Shown in pieces: positions 8,023 to 15,116 of a stretch of 64,000 bases of DNA. The stretch is from Dactylosporangium siamense. Its GTDB lineage: Bacteria; Actinomycetota; Actinomycetes; Mycobacteriales; Micromonosporaceae. The stretch's first letter is position 1, and every line of letters starts with the position of its first letter. Location of the stretch: the NCBI RefSeq assembly GCF_016862795.1, contig NZ_BONQ01000120.1, positions 27,519 through 91,518 on the forward strand. Reading direction: 5' to 3'. Position numbers and translations under genes: made by a program. The notes under the pieces were generated by a model. The model was given only the letters and a program-made list of their open reading frames with translations. It was not told where the DNA came from and did not search any database.

Positions 8023-8519
8023 GGTGACTCCTCTTGAACGGAAAGGCGTTCCCGCAACGTGTCGAGGGCCCGCGCCGCCTGGCTCTTGACCGTGCCGGGG
8101 CTGCACCCGAGCTCCCGCGCGGTCTCCTCGACGGACAGGTCGCAGCAGTACCGCAGCACGACCACGGCACGGCGGCGGGCCGGCAGCTCGTCGAGCAGCG
8201 CCAGCAGCGACACCCGTTCGTCGACGGCGTCGCTGCCGCCCGGAACCGGCGCGGGCTCCGGCAGCGCGGCGAGGGTGCGTTCGCGGCGCCACGGGCGGCG
8301 GCGCTCGTTGAGCATCGTGCGCACCAGGACCCGCCGGACGTAGGCGTCGACGTTGTCCGCCGCCGACACCTTCGGCCAGTGCAGCAGCAGCCGGACCAGG
8401 GTCGCGGACAGCACGTCGTCGGCCGTGTGCCAGTCACCGCACAGCAGGTACGCGACCCGGCGCAGCGCCGGCAGCCGGCCGGTCACGTACTCGCGGTATC
8501 CCTCGACATCCGTTGCCAC
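8010..8519 (-). CDS. SigE-family ECF RNA polymerase sigma factor
   Basis: 169 residues. Region 2 reads FREYV-like then LRRVAYLLCGDWHTADDVLSATLVRLLLHW. Region 4 reads LLALLDELPARRRAVVVLRYCCDLSVEETARELGCSPGTVKSQAARALDTLRERL, the -35-recognising helix-turn-helix. The size and LLCGDWHTADD pattern match the actinobacterial SigE-type extracytoplasmic-function group. The start is either GTG 8519 (giving MATDVEG) or GTG 8525; 8519 fits family N-termini better. It is cotranscribed with the downstream membrane protein, its likely antagonist. Confidence 0.88.
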   Translation of the reverse strand: MATDVEGYREYVTGRLPALRRVAYLLCGDWHTADDVLSATLVRLLLHWPKVSAADNVDAYVRRVLVRTMLNERRRPWRRERTLAALPEPAPVPGGSDAVDERVSLLALLDELPARRRAVVVLRYCCDLSVEETARELGCSPGTVKSQAARALDTLRERLSVQEESPWTS

Positions 8520-8562
8520 AACCACCTGACACGGCGGGCACCGCCGGGGGTTGCCTGGTGTG

Positions 8563-8982
8563 TCAGTGTTCCTGGTCGCGCAGCAGCTCGGCGAACTCGG
8601 CGTAGGACAGGTCCGACTTCGGCAGGATGCCGGCCGCGACCATCGCGGGACCGAGTTCCCGCCGCACCTCGGGGTCGTCGCACTCCAGGCCGAACTGGAT
8701 GACCTCGGCGACGACCTCGGTGGTGCCGGCGCGGAAGAAGGTGCCGCTGTCGACCTGATACAGCCACGCGTCGAACCGCGCCTCGGCGCCGTCGACGACC
8801 CGCCACAGGGTGCAGAACCCGCGGAAGCTCGCCTCATCGTGGTCGTCGTCGGCGAGCCGGGCCTCGGCGTCGAGGTCCTCGCCGTCGTACAACCGGCCGG
8901 CGGCCCGCAGCTGCTCGCGCTCGACCGGGCTCAGCCCGCCGGCGTCGATGATCTCCCGCTCGTCCACGAATCGGCTCGCCAC
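8563..8982 (-). CDS. hypothetical acidic cytosolic protein
   Basis: 139 residues; I do not recognise the family. It is strongly acidic (DGEDLDAEARLADDDHDEAS) with no signal peptide or membrane segment, and appears mostly helical with one Trp-rich strand (CTLWRVVDGAEARFDAWLYQVDSGTFF). Codon use and G+C match the neighbours. It lies upstream of the sigma factor on the same strand, 43 bp before it, so it could lie in the same transcript. A 54-bp palindrome separates it from the next gene upstream. Confidence 0.6.
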   Translation of the reverse strand: MASRFVDEREIIDAGGLSPVEREQLRAAGRLYDGEDLDAEARLADDDHDEASFRGFCTLWRVVDGAEARFDAWLYQVDSGTFFRAGTTEVVAEVIQFGLECDDPEVRRELGPAMVAAGILPKSDLSYAEFAELLRDQEH

Positions 8983-9006
8983 GGCGCACAGCTAACCGCA
9001 CTTTCC

Positions 9007-9060
9007 CATGATCCGGAAGACCTCGTGCACCCAGAGGCATCCAAGGTCTGCCGGATCATG
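9007..9060. repeat. 54-bp dispersed palindrome, copy A
   Basis: The arms are CATGATCCGGAAGACCT and AGGTCTGCCGGATCATG, which pair over 17 positions with one mismatch. The inner part is CGTGCACCC, AGAG, GCATCCA. It is one of four copies of exactly 54 bp in this window (others at 38804, 45883, 55811). It sits at the 3' end of the histidine phosphatase gene and supplies that gene's TGA stop (9056-9058 read leftward). Its place at gene ends suggests a terminator or mRNA-end stabiliser; mobility is not shown. Confidence 0.85.
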
Positions 9061-9730
9061 AGAAGGGGGCCGCGTTGAACCGTTCGGGCCGCAACCCGTC
9101 GCCGTCGGACCGCCAGCTGCTGATGGAGCCGTTGCCGAGCGTCGTGGCCCGGGCGAGTTCCATCAGGTGTGCCTCGTCGAGGCCTTCCACCAGATACCGC
9201 ACGAGCATGACGACCGCTTCGTGGCCGAACAGGACGACCCGGCCGCCGGGGTGCTCGGACCGCACGTCGCTGAGCAGTGACCGCAGCCGCAGCAGCACGT
9301 CGGCCCAGGACTCGCCGCCGGGTGGGCGGTAGTAGAACTTGCCGAGCCGGCGGCGCCTGGCCGCCTCCAGCGGCAGCCGGGCCTCGACGCCGCGCGCGGT
9401 GAGCCGGTCGATGACGCCGAGCTCGCGGTCGCGGAGGCGCTCGTCGAACACGGCCGGGATGCCCGTCCCGGCGAGGGCCAGCTCCGCGGTCTGCCGGGTC
9501 CGCAGGTACGGCGACACGACCGCCACCTGCGGCCGCTCCCCGGTGGGCAGCTCGGCGATCCACCGGGCGACGGCCTCCGCCTGCTCGCGGCCGAGCTCCG
9601 ACAGCGGCACGTCGGCGTCACGCTCGGGGACGGCGATCTCCTCCAGTCCACCCTGCTCGGCTTGTTGTGCAAGCACGTTTCCGGTCGACTGCCCGTGCCG
9701 GATGACACCGAGCCACTGGAGTTCCGCCAT
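9056..9730 (-). CDS. histidine phosphatase (phosphoglycerate mutase-like) family protein
   Basis: 224 residues. The phosphohistidine motif is LGVIRHGQSTGN near residue 10, with the catalytic Arg/His pair. The acid segment is DERLRDRELGVIDRL, and the second His lies in VVLFGHEAVVMLVRYL. This is the two-His phosphatase/mutase superfamily, acting on small phosphate esters in the cytosol. ATG at 9730 opens directly on the catalytic strand. The substrate cannot be deduced. The final codons lie in the 54-bp palindrome, which provides the stop. Confidence 0.87.
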   Translation of the reverse strand: MAELQWLGVIRHGQSTGNVLAQQAEQGGLEEIAVPERDADVPLSELGREQAEAVARWIAELPTGERPQVAVVSPYLRTRQTAELALAGTGIPAVFDERLRDRELGVIDRLTARGVEARLPLEAARRRRLGKFYYRPPGGESWADVLLRLRSLLSDVRSEHPGGRVVLFGHEAVVMLVRYLVEGLDEAHLMELARATTLGNGSISSWRSDGDGLRPERFNAAPFS

Positions 9731-9814
9731 GCCGTACCTCTGCCCCGGCCGGATTCCCTTCACACAACGACTCTGGCAAGATCGGTGCCTCAGTCTCCGG
9801 GGGGTTGGGCAGCG

Positions 9815-10807
9815 ATGCTGACGAATGCGGTGTTCACGCTCGGTGTCGTGCTCGTGGTCGCCGGGGTCGCCGGATGGGTCGCCGCCGGCATCCTCAACCG
9901 CGCCGGCGCCGGCGGCCCCCGCGGGCGCGGCCCGCAGCCCGGCGAGATCTGGTGGGCGACCGTGCCCTACCGCGACGGCGAGGGCGAGAAGCGCCGTCCC
10001 GCGCTCGTGCTGGCCGGCGACGGACGCTCGTACACCATCTTGAAGATCACCAGCCAGGACAAGAGCCAGCGGCACGACCACCTCGAGATCCCCACCCGCA
10101 CCTGGGACCGCCGCGCCACCTACAACAGCTTCCTGGATCTCTCCGCACCCTTCCAGCTCAACCGCCTCGACTTCGCCAACCGCGCCGGCGCCGTCGACCC
10201 GGCGATCTGGCAGCGGGTCACGCAGCTGCACCGGGTCGGCCTGCCCGTCGTGGGCCCGTCGTTGCCGCGCGGGCGGCTCGTCGCCTGGCTCGGCACCCTC
10301 TCGTTCGTGCTCGGGGTGCTCGCCAGCTGCGCCGGCATCGCCGGCCCGTGGCTCAACGACGTCCGCAAGGACGTGGAGGCCGCCGCGACCGCGGACGTGC
10401 CGCTGCACGACGCCGACCGCACCGCCACCGACCGCGGCGAGTCGGGCCGCCGCTACGACAGCACCCTCAACGGCGTGCACTTCGCCGACTCGACCGGCTT
10501 CTGGGTCGGCTGCGAGGGCAAGGCGTCGGTGGTGACGTTCGGGCTGGACGGCAAGTTCAAGCGCTTCACCGGCACGGCCGGCCTGGACCCCGTCGCGCCG
10601 AAGGACGTCGTGGTGCAGCTCGTCGTCGAGGTCGACGGCAAGGACGCGGCGACGGTGTCGGTGAGCCGGACCGCCTCGGCGCCCCTCGACGTCGACCTCA
10701 CCTCGGCCCGCACGCTGACCCTGTCGGCACTGAAGACCAAGGGCACCTGCGCCACCGCCACCCGCCCGTACGGCGCCGTCGGCGACGCCCTGCTGCACCG
10801 CGGCTGA
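9815..10807 (+). CDS. membrane-anchored PemK/MazF-like domain fused to an NPCBM domain
   Basis: 330 residues in an unusual order. A membrane helix (about 5-27) precedes a PemK/MazF-like fold (about 42-140: QPGEIWWATVPYRDG, KRRPALVLAGDG, YTILKITSQDK). A second membrane helix (about 155-179) follows, then an NPCBM-type carbohydrate-binding module (about 219-330: LNGVHFADSTGFWVGC, FGLDGKFKRFTGTAGLD, VEVDGKDAATV). The predicted topology puts the PemK part inside and the NPCBM part outside. MazF proteins are mRNA endonucleases; whether this one cuts RNA is unknown, and no antitoxin gene is adjacent. ATG at 9815 follows a G-rich ribosome site. Confidence 0.75.
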   Translation: MLTNAVFTLGVVLVVAGVAGWVAAGILNRAGAGGPRGRGPQPGEIWWATVPYRDGEGEKRRPALVLAGDGRSYTILKITSQDKSQRHDHLEIPTRTWDRRATYNSFLDLSAPFQLNRLDFANRAGAVDPAIWQRVTQLHRVGLPVVGPSLPRGRLVAWLGTLSFVLGVLASCAGIAGPWLNDVRKDVEAAATADVPLHDADRTATDRGESGRRYDSTLNGVHFADSTGFWVGCEGKASVVTFGLDGKFKRFTGTAGLDPVAPKDVVVQLVVEVDGKDAATVSVSRTASAPLDVDLTSARTLTLSALKTKGTCATATRPYGAVGDALLHRG

Positions 10808-11118
10808 CCCCCCTCAGGTCTCCGGCATCCACCAGATCTCGCCCCTCATGAACCGCCGCGGCGGCCCGGATCCTCAGCGAAAACCGGCGTAGCGACGCGC
10901 CGCGGGGCGGGGTGACATCGCGTGTGAGATCGATGGTGAACGCTAGCTGATCTCCCTGGAGCGAATAGGTTCCGAACTACACCCGGGGTTCATTCCGGTT
11001 GTAGACAACCGTTTCGCCTTGTCCAGGTTCCTGGAAAGCCCTTGCTCGAACGGGGCTGGGTCGGACGTTGGCCCGCAGGATGCACAGCTGAGTCCTGGAC
11101 CTACCGTGGGAGCACGTT
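10808..11118 (+). promoter_or_regulatory. long structured leader of the NlpC/P60 gene, riboswitch candidate
   Basis: This 311-bp gap has no gene. TAGGTTC (10966-10972) can pair with GGACCTA (11097-11103), closing a domain of about 138 nt that ends four bases before the ribosome site TGGGAG (11107-11112). Inside, CTACA/TGTAG, CCAGG-TT-CCTGG and AGCCC/GGGCT form local stems. GTCCAGG (11021-11027) could instead pair with CCTGGAC (11094-11100), which competes with the closing stem. Cell-wall hydrolase genes of actinobacteria often carry c-di-AMP (ydaO) riboswitches here. I could not match that consensus with certainty, so the class is open. Confidence 0.4.
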
Positions 11119-11781
11119 CTGTCCTCAGTTCGCCGCCTCGTTGCGGTCTCAATAGTCCTGTCCGCTGTCGTACTTCCCGCACCACCCGCGGTCGCCGCCA
11201 CGGCGCCGGCCTGGGTCGACATACCGCAGCCGGTCGCTGCCCGGACGCCGGTGCTGCGGGCCGACCGGTTCTTCGAACGGCGTACAGCGCCGGTCCGGCC
11301 GGTCACCGAGGTCACGCTGGTCGTGACGAAGGACCCGGAGCCGGCCAAGCCGAAGGTCACCACTCCGAAGGCAACGAAACCCAAGACGACGACCAAGCCG
11401 AAGAAGCCCGCTGCACCGCAGGTGCAGACGCCGGTCGTCGCCGGTTCGGTGAGCGCCGTTTTGGCGTACGCGAAGGCACAGCAGGGCAAGCCCTACGTGT
11501 GGGCAGCCGCTGGGCCGAACGGGTTCGACTGCTCGGGGCTGGTCGTGGCCAGCTATGCCCGGGCCGGTATCACACTCCCGCACCAGACCGGCGGCCTGAT
11601 CGGCCGTGGACGGTCGGTGTCCCGCGCGCAACTGCAGCCGGGAGACCTGGTGTTCCCCAGTTCCGGCCACGTCGGGATCTACGTGGGTGACGGCATGATG
11701 ATCCATGCCCCGCACCCCGGGGACCATGTCCGGATCGCCAAGGTCTACGCGTTCTACGCCGGGCGCCGCATCATCGGCTGA
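11119..11781 (+). CDS. secreted NlpC/P60 family peptidoglycan hydrolase (CTG start)
   Basis: 220 residues. An N-terminal signal peptide (SSVRRLVAVSIVLSAVVLPA, cleavage after AVAA) is followed by a Lys/Pro/Thr-rich linker (KPKTTTKPKKP). The NlpC/P60 domain then follows, with catalytic Cys in NGFDCSGLV (about residue 138), His in SSGHVGIYVG (about 184) and a third polar residue near PHPGDHV. It should cleave peptide stems in the cell wall. The only frame that encodes the signal peptide has no ATG, GTG or TTG between the stop at 11089 and GTG 11251. CTG 11119 has TGGGAG six bases upstream and is taken as the start. Confidence 0.8.
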   Translation: MSSVRRLVAVSIVLSAVVLPAPPAVAATAPAWVDIPQPVAARTPVLRADRFFERRTAPVRPVTEVTLVVTKDPEPAKPKVTTPKATKPKTTTKPKKPAAPQVQTPVVAGSVSAVLAYAKAQQGKPYVWAAAGPNGFDCSGLVVASYARAGITLPHQTGGLIGRGRSVSRAQLQPGDLVFPSSGHVGIYVGDGMMIHAPHPGDHVRIAKVYAFYAGRRIIG

Positions 11782-11852
11782 CCCGTCGTCGCGCCGGTCT
11801 TCGCCGGTGCGTCGTGACGCACGTGATCGCCGCCGCCCGCTATGGTGCTGAG

Positions 11853-12227
11853 ATGTCGGAAATGCCGGATATCAGGCTTTACCGGTTGCACCGGCGGGCG
11901 GCGGTGGCGGACTTCGAGGGCACGGCGGTGCCCGGCCTGTGCGCCGAGTACCTGCGCCGCGAGGATGACGGGCGGGTCGCGTCGGTCGGGCGGTACGAGT
12001 ACGCGCAGACCGAGATCCTGCGCGCCTGGGGCTGGACGGACGAGGCGCACTGCGCGTACTCCGCGGTGCGGGCGGCCGACGGTTCCTGGCATCCGCCCGT
12101 GGCCGGCTGCCCGACGGTGGAGCTGACCCGCTCCGGCGACGGCAGCGACGAGGTCACCGGCCTGCGACTCGCGGACGGCACGGGCGGCTGGCTCGTGTGC
12201 GAGGCCGGCCGGATCAGCCGCCGCTGA
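11853..12227 (+). CDS. hypothetical protein
   Basis: 124 residues beginning MSEMPDIRLYRLHRRAAVADFEG, with no recognised domain, signal peptide or membrane helix. Aromatic and acidic residues alternate (GRYEYAQTEILRAWGWTDEAHCAYSAV), suggesting a compact mixed fold. ATG 11853 was preferred to ATG 11814 because it sits nearer the conserved-looking body, although no strong ribosome site is visible for either. It overlaps the convergent membrane gene by 14 bp. Confidence 0.5.
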   Translation: MSEMPDIRLYRLHRRAAVADFEGTAVPGLCAEYLRREDDGRVASVGRYEYAQTEILRAWGWTDEAHCAYSAVRAADGSWHPPVAGCPTVELTRSGDGSDEVTGLRLADGTGGWLVCEAGRISRR

Positions 12228-12582
12228 CGACGACCGTGGAGGGCCGCGGGGCCGGGCGGTGCACGTACCAGAGCGAAAACGCGGTCAGGCCCAGCGCCAT
12301 GCCGAACGCGGCCAGGTGGATCCACGGCGTCGCGATCGGCACGAAGCCGATCACGGCCACCGGCAGCTGCACCACCGCCACCAGCCCCAGCAGCAGCCGC
12401 CTGCGGGCGGCGCCCCAGAGATACGCCGTCCACAGTGGAGCCGTCACGACGGCGAGCGTCAGACCATCGAGCACGAGGTGCAACCAGCGGTCGTGGACGG
12501 CGTTGTGCGCGAACGCCGACGCCGGCGAGGCGACGAGCAGCAGGCCCGTCGCGGCGATGAGAACACCGAGTGCACGTCGCAT
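12214..12582 (-). CDS. small integral membrane protein
   Basis: 122 residues with about four hydrophobic helices: a signal-like first helix (RRALGVLIAATGLLLVASPASA), then LHLVLDGLTLAVVTAPLWTAYLWG, LLLGLVAVVQLPVAVIGFV and IHLAAFGMALGLTAFSLWYV. A cleavable signal leaving three helices is also possible. GGAGG precedes ATG 12582 at good spacing. No family or function is recognised. It is divergent from the padR gene at 12703, so PadR could control it. Confidence 0.65.
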   Translation of the reverse strand: MRRALGVLIAATGLLLVASPASAFAHNAVHDRWLHLVLDGLTLAVVTAPLWTAYLWGAARRRLLLGLVAVVQLPVAVIGFVPIATPWIHLAAFGMALGLTAFSLWYVHRPAPRPSTVVVSGG

Positions 12583-12667
12583 GACGACCTCCAAGGCCGA
12601 TGTCGTTGCACTGCACGCTACGGGCGGCCGGTCCAAGACCGTAACAGTGAGTCGCGTGAATGAATGC

Positions 12668-12696
12668 TTGCGATGGACATGTGACGCGGATACTCT
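12668..12696 (+). promoter_or_regulatory. sigma-70-type promoter of padR, leaderless
   Basis: TTGCGA (12668-12673) and TACTCT (12691-12696) are separated by 17 bp, the ideal spacing for a housekeeping promoter. The ATG of padR lies six bases after the -10 element, so transcription would begin at or next to the start codon, giving a leaderless message. Leaderless messages are common in actinobacteria. Confidence 0.55.
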
Positions 12697-12702
12697 TCTT
12701 AC

Positions 12703-13050
12703 ATGACTATACAACTCCGGTCGCCGAGCTACTTCGTGCTCGCCGCGCTGCTGGACGGGGCGCTGCACGGCTACGTCATCATCAAGCGGGTCGAGGCGCT
12801 GTCCGACGGTGCGGTGCGGCTGGCCGCCGGATCGCTGTATGCCGTGCTGGACCGGCTCGCCGACGCCGGGCTGGTCGAGGTGGTCAACGAGGAGATCGTC
12901 AACGGGCGGGCCCGGCGCTACTACGCGCTCACCGCCGACGGTGGCACGGCGCTGCAGGACGAGGCGGCGCGGCTCGCGGCCGCGGCGAAGGTCGTCACCA
13001 ACGCGACGGCCCGGCGCCGCGCCATCAACACGGCGGTGAGCCCGGCATGA
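12703..13050 (+). CDS. PadR family transcriptional regulator
   Basis: 115 residues. LRSPSYFVLAALLDGALHGYVIIKRVEAL, LAAGSLYAVLDRLADAGLVEVV and ARRYYALTADGGTAL match the PadR winged helix throughout. The stop overlaps the start of the following membrane protein gene by four bases (ATGA). That coupled pair of PadR plus membrane protein is common in actinobacteria; the regulator usually represses the operon. Confidence 0.9.
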   Translation: MTIQLRSPSYFVLAALLDGALHGYVIIKRVEALSDGAVRLAAGSLYAVLDRLADAGLVEVVNEEIVNGRARRYYALTADGGTALQDEAARLAAAAKVVTNATARRRAINTAVSPA

Positions 13051-13955
13051 GCGGTGGGCCGAGCAAGCGCCTGAGCGATGAGACGGTCCTCGCCCGGCGC
13101 TACCGGGCGCTGCTGCGGGCCTACCCGAAGGCTTGGCGGGCGGAGCGCGGCGACGAACTGCTCGGCACGCTGCTCGACGCAGCCGAGCCAGGCCGGCAGC
13201 GGCCCAGCCTGCGCGAGTCGGCGAGCATCCTGACGCAGGGCACGCGGGAGCGGTTCGGCCCGCGGCGGCGCGCACCCGGCGAGGTGTGGTCCGAGGCGCT
13301 GCGCATCGGCGCGCTGGTCCTGCTGGGCCAGACGGTCGCCTCGACGCTGCTCTTCATGCTGGAGTTCCTGGACGTCCCGGGGAGCCCGGCCGCCGAGTTG
13401 ACCCGCTACGGTGCCGGAGTCGCGTTCGGGATCGCCGCGATGGTCGCCCTGGTCCTCGGGCAGACCGTGGTCACGACCGCCCTGACCGGACTGTGGATCG
13501 CCGCGCCGGTCATGCACGGCGAGATGCCGTGGCAGCTGGTCACCGCGTTCCTGATCCTCGCCGGGCTGAGCCTCGCGGACCGGACCCCCAGCCGGCGGCG
13601 CACCTCCGCGGTCTGGCTGGTGGTCGCGCCGCTCGTGCTGCTGCTGGGATTCGGCTTCAACCAGATGACCGGCGGCTACTTCTCCTCCGCGAGCACGCTG
13701 CTGTACCCGTTCGCGCTGCTGCTGGCCTTCACCGCCGGGGTGACCGTCGACCCGCGACTGCCGATCGCCGTCGCCTGCCTGACGGTCGCGATGATGCTCA
13801 ACGTCACGCTGCACGTCCCGTCACTGTTCGGTGGCGCCACGATCGAAGGGCTGTCGCCGATGGAGCTGCGGCCGCAGACGGCGGTGTTCGGCGCGATCGC
13901 CGTGGTGCTGCTCACGATCGGGCACCTGCGGGCCCGGCGACTCGCCCGGATCTGA
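13047..13955 (+). CDS. multi-pass membrane protein coupled to PadR
   Basis: 302 residues. The cytosolic N-terminus (LARRYRALLRAYPKAWRAERGDELLGTLLDAAEPG) is a motif seen in actinobacterial membrane proteins that follow padR genes. About seven hydrophobic helices follow from residue 90 (IGALVLLGQTVASTLLFML, AAMVALVLGQTVVTTALTGLW and on to IAVVLLTIGHL). No ATPase or channel motif is present. It is probably a member of a PadR-controlled envelope stress module; the substrate, if any, is unknown. Confidence 0.75.
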   Translation: MSGGPSKRLSDETVLARRYRALLRAYPKAWRAERGDELLGTLLDAAEPGRQRPSLRESASILTQGTRERFGPRRRAPGEVWSEALRIGALVLLGQTVASTLLFMLEFLDVPGSPAAELTRYGAGVAFGIAAMVALVLGQTVVTTALTGLWIAAPVMHGEMPWQLVTAFLILAGLSLADRTPSRRRTSAVWLVVAPLVLLLGFGFNQMTGGYFSSASTLLYPFALLLAFTAGVTVDPRLPIAVACLTVAMMLNVTLHVPSLFGGATIEGLSPMELRPQTAVFGAIAVVLLTIGHLRARRLARI

Positions 13956-13979
13956 TTCACCGGGTCCTATGCTTGCCGG

Positions 13980-14639
13980 ATGAGCGCGGAGCACCGCCTG
14001 GCGAGGGCCCAGGAGCTGTACGAGCGGAGCGTCTTCGGCGACGAGCACGAGGCGCTGCCCGCCGCCGACCGCGAGCTCGACGCGGTCGAGGCGGACCTGC
14101 ACCTGGCCCGGGGCAGGGTCGTGCACGCCCGGTTCCTGCGGGACCGCGTCGAGGACCCGCAGGAGCTGCCGCTGTTCTCCCGGGCCGCCCAGCTCTACCA
14201 GCAGCTGGGCGACGCCCGGGGCGAGGGCGAGGCGCTGTTCTGGATCGGCTGCTTCCACCAGGTGGTCCGCCAGGACGACGACGCGGCGGTGCCGGCGCTG
14301 CAGCGGGCCAGGGCCCTCGCCAGTGCCGCCGGCGACCGGCTGACCCTGTCCTACGTGCTGCGCCACCTGGGCATCTCCGCGCACCTGGCGGGCCGCCTCG
14401 CCGAGGCCAGGGACCACCTGCTCGCCTCGGCCCGGCTGCGGGAGGAGCTCGGTCACCGGGCCGGCGTCGCGGCGAACCTCGTCGGCCTGGCCTACCTGGC
14501 CGCCGCCGACGGCCGCCCGGGCGAGGTCCCGGACCTGCTGGACCGGGCCGCCCGGCTCGCCGAGGAGCACGGCGCGGCCGGCGTCGCACGCCAGGTCGGT
14601 GAGGCACGCCGGGCGCTCGACTACGATCGCGCGTCATGA
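13980..14639 (+). CDS. tetratricopeptide-repeat-like protein
   Basis: 219 residues, almost wholly helical. It holds at least three TPR-like pairs: FSRAAQLYQQLGDARGEGEALFWIGCF, ALASAAGDRLTLSYVLRHLGISAHLAGRLAEARDHL and RAGVAANLVGLAYLAAADGRPGEV. It is soluble and cytosolic, with Leu/Ala/Arg-rich composition. Such proteins act as docking scaffolds, but no partner can be named. The end overlaps the next gene by four bases (ATGA), so the two are coupled. Confidence 0.72.
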   Translation: MSAEHRLARAQELYERSVFGDEHEALPAADRELDAVEADLHLARGRVVHARFLRDRVEDPQELPLFSRAAQLYQQLGDARGEGEALFWIGCFHQVVRQDDDAAVPALQRARALASAAGDRLTLSYVLRHLGISAHLAGRLAEARDHLLASARLREELGHRAGVAANLVGLAYLAAADGRPGEVPDLLDRAARLAEEHGAAGVARQVGEARRALDYDRAS

Positions 14640-15103
14640 GCATGATCACGCAGTACGCGCGGTTGCGCGACGGCGACCTGGCCGACCTGCGGGACCTGCT
14701 GCGGACCGACCACTTCGCCGCCAACGACCAGATCACCGACCGGCCGCACATCGACATCGACAAGGCGTGGGGCGGCCTGGAGTTCCTGCTCGCGCAGGTG
14801 GACGCGCCCGTCGACGTGATCAGCGGCGGGGTGCCGATCACCGACGAGCAGTGGGGCTACGACTCGCCGCGGGTGCTCACCCCGGACGAGGTGGCGACCG
14901 CCGCCGCGTTCCTCGACACCACCCCGTTCGGGTCTCTCGCCGCGCACTACGAGCCGGCCGCGCTCATCGCCGACGACGTGTATCCGAAGATCTGGCACGA
15001 CCCGACGTCCCTGGACTACCTGCGACAGTCCTACGAGGCTCTGGCCACGTTCTTCCACGCCGCCGCGGCGGAGGGCGACAGCGTCCTCATCTGGGTGAGC
15101 TGA
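14636..15103 (+). CDS. DUF1877 (YfbM-like) family protein
   Basis: 155 residues. The pattern IDIDKAWGGLEFLLAQ, then GGVPITDEQWGYDSPRVLTPDEVATAAAFLDTTPF and YPKIWHDPTSLDYLRQSYEALATFF, is that of DUF1877 (E. coli YfbM). These are small cytosolic proteins of unknown function. It is translationally coupled to the TPR gene. Only 13 bp separate its end from the convergent FAD gene. Confidence 0.82.
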   Translation: MSMITQYARLRDGDLADLRDLLRTDHFAANDQITDRPHIDIDKAWGGLEFLLAQVDAPVDVISGGVPITDEQWGYDSPRVLTPDEVATAAAFLDTTPFGSLAAHYEPAALIADDVYPKIWHDPTSLDYLRQSYEALATFFHAAAAEGDSVLIWVS

Positions 15104-15116
15104 CGCCCCCGCCGGG

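Noticed and set aside
8010..8837. Longer sigma factor starting near 8837
   Set aside because: The extra N-terminal residues are the shadow of the hypothetical gene at 8563; the family length and start fit GTG 8519.
9007..9060. 54-bp palindromes as insertion-sequence ends
   Set aside because: No transposase lies between or beside any copies, and the segments between copies are ordinary operons in mixed directions; no target duplication is evident.
9815..10807. Classical type II toxin-antitoxin locus
   Set aside because: No small antitoxin gene is adjacent, and the protein is three times the usual MazF length with membrane helices.
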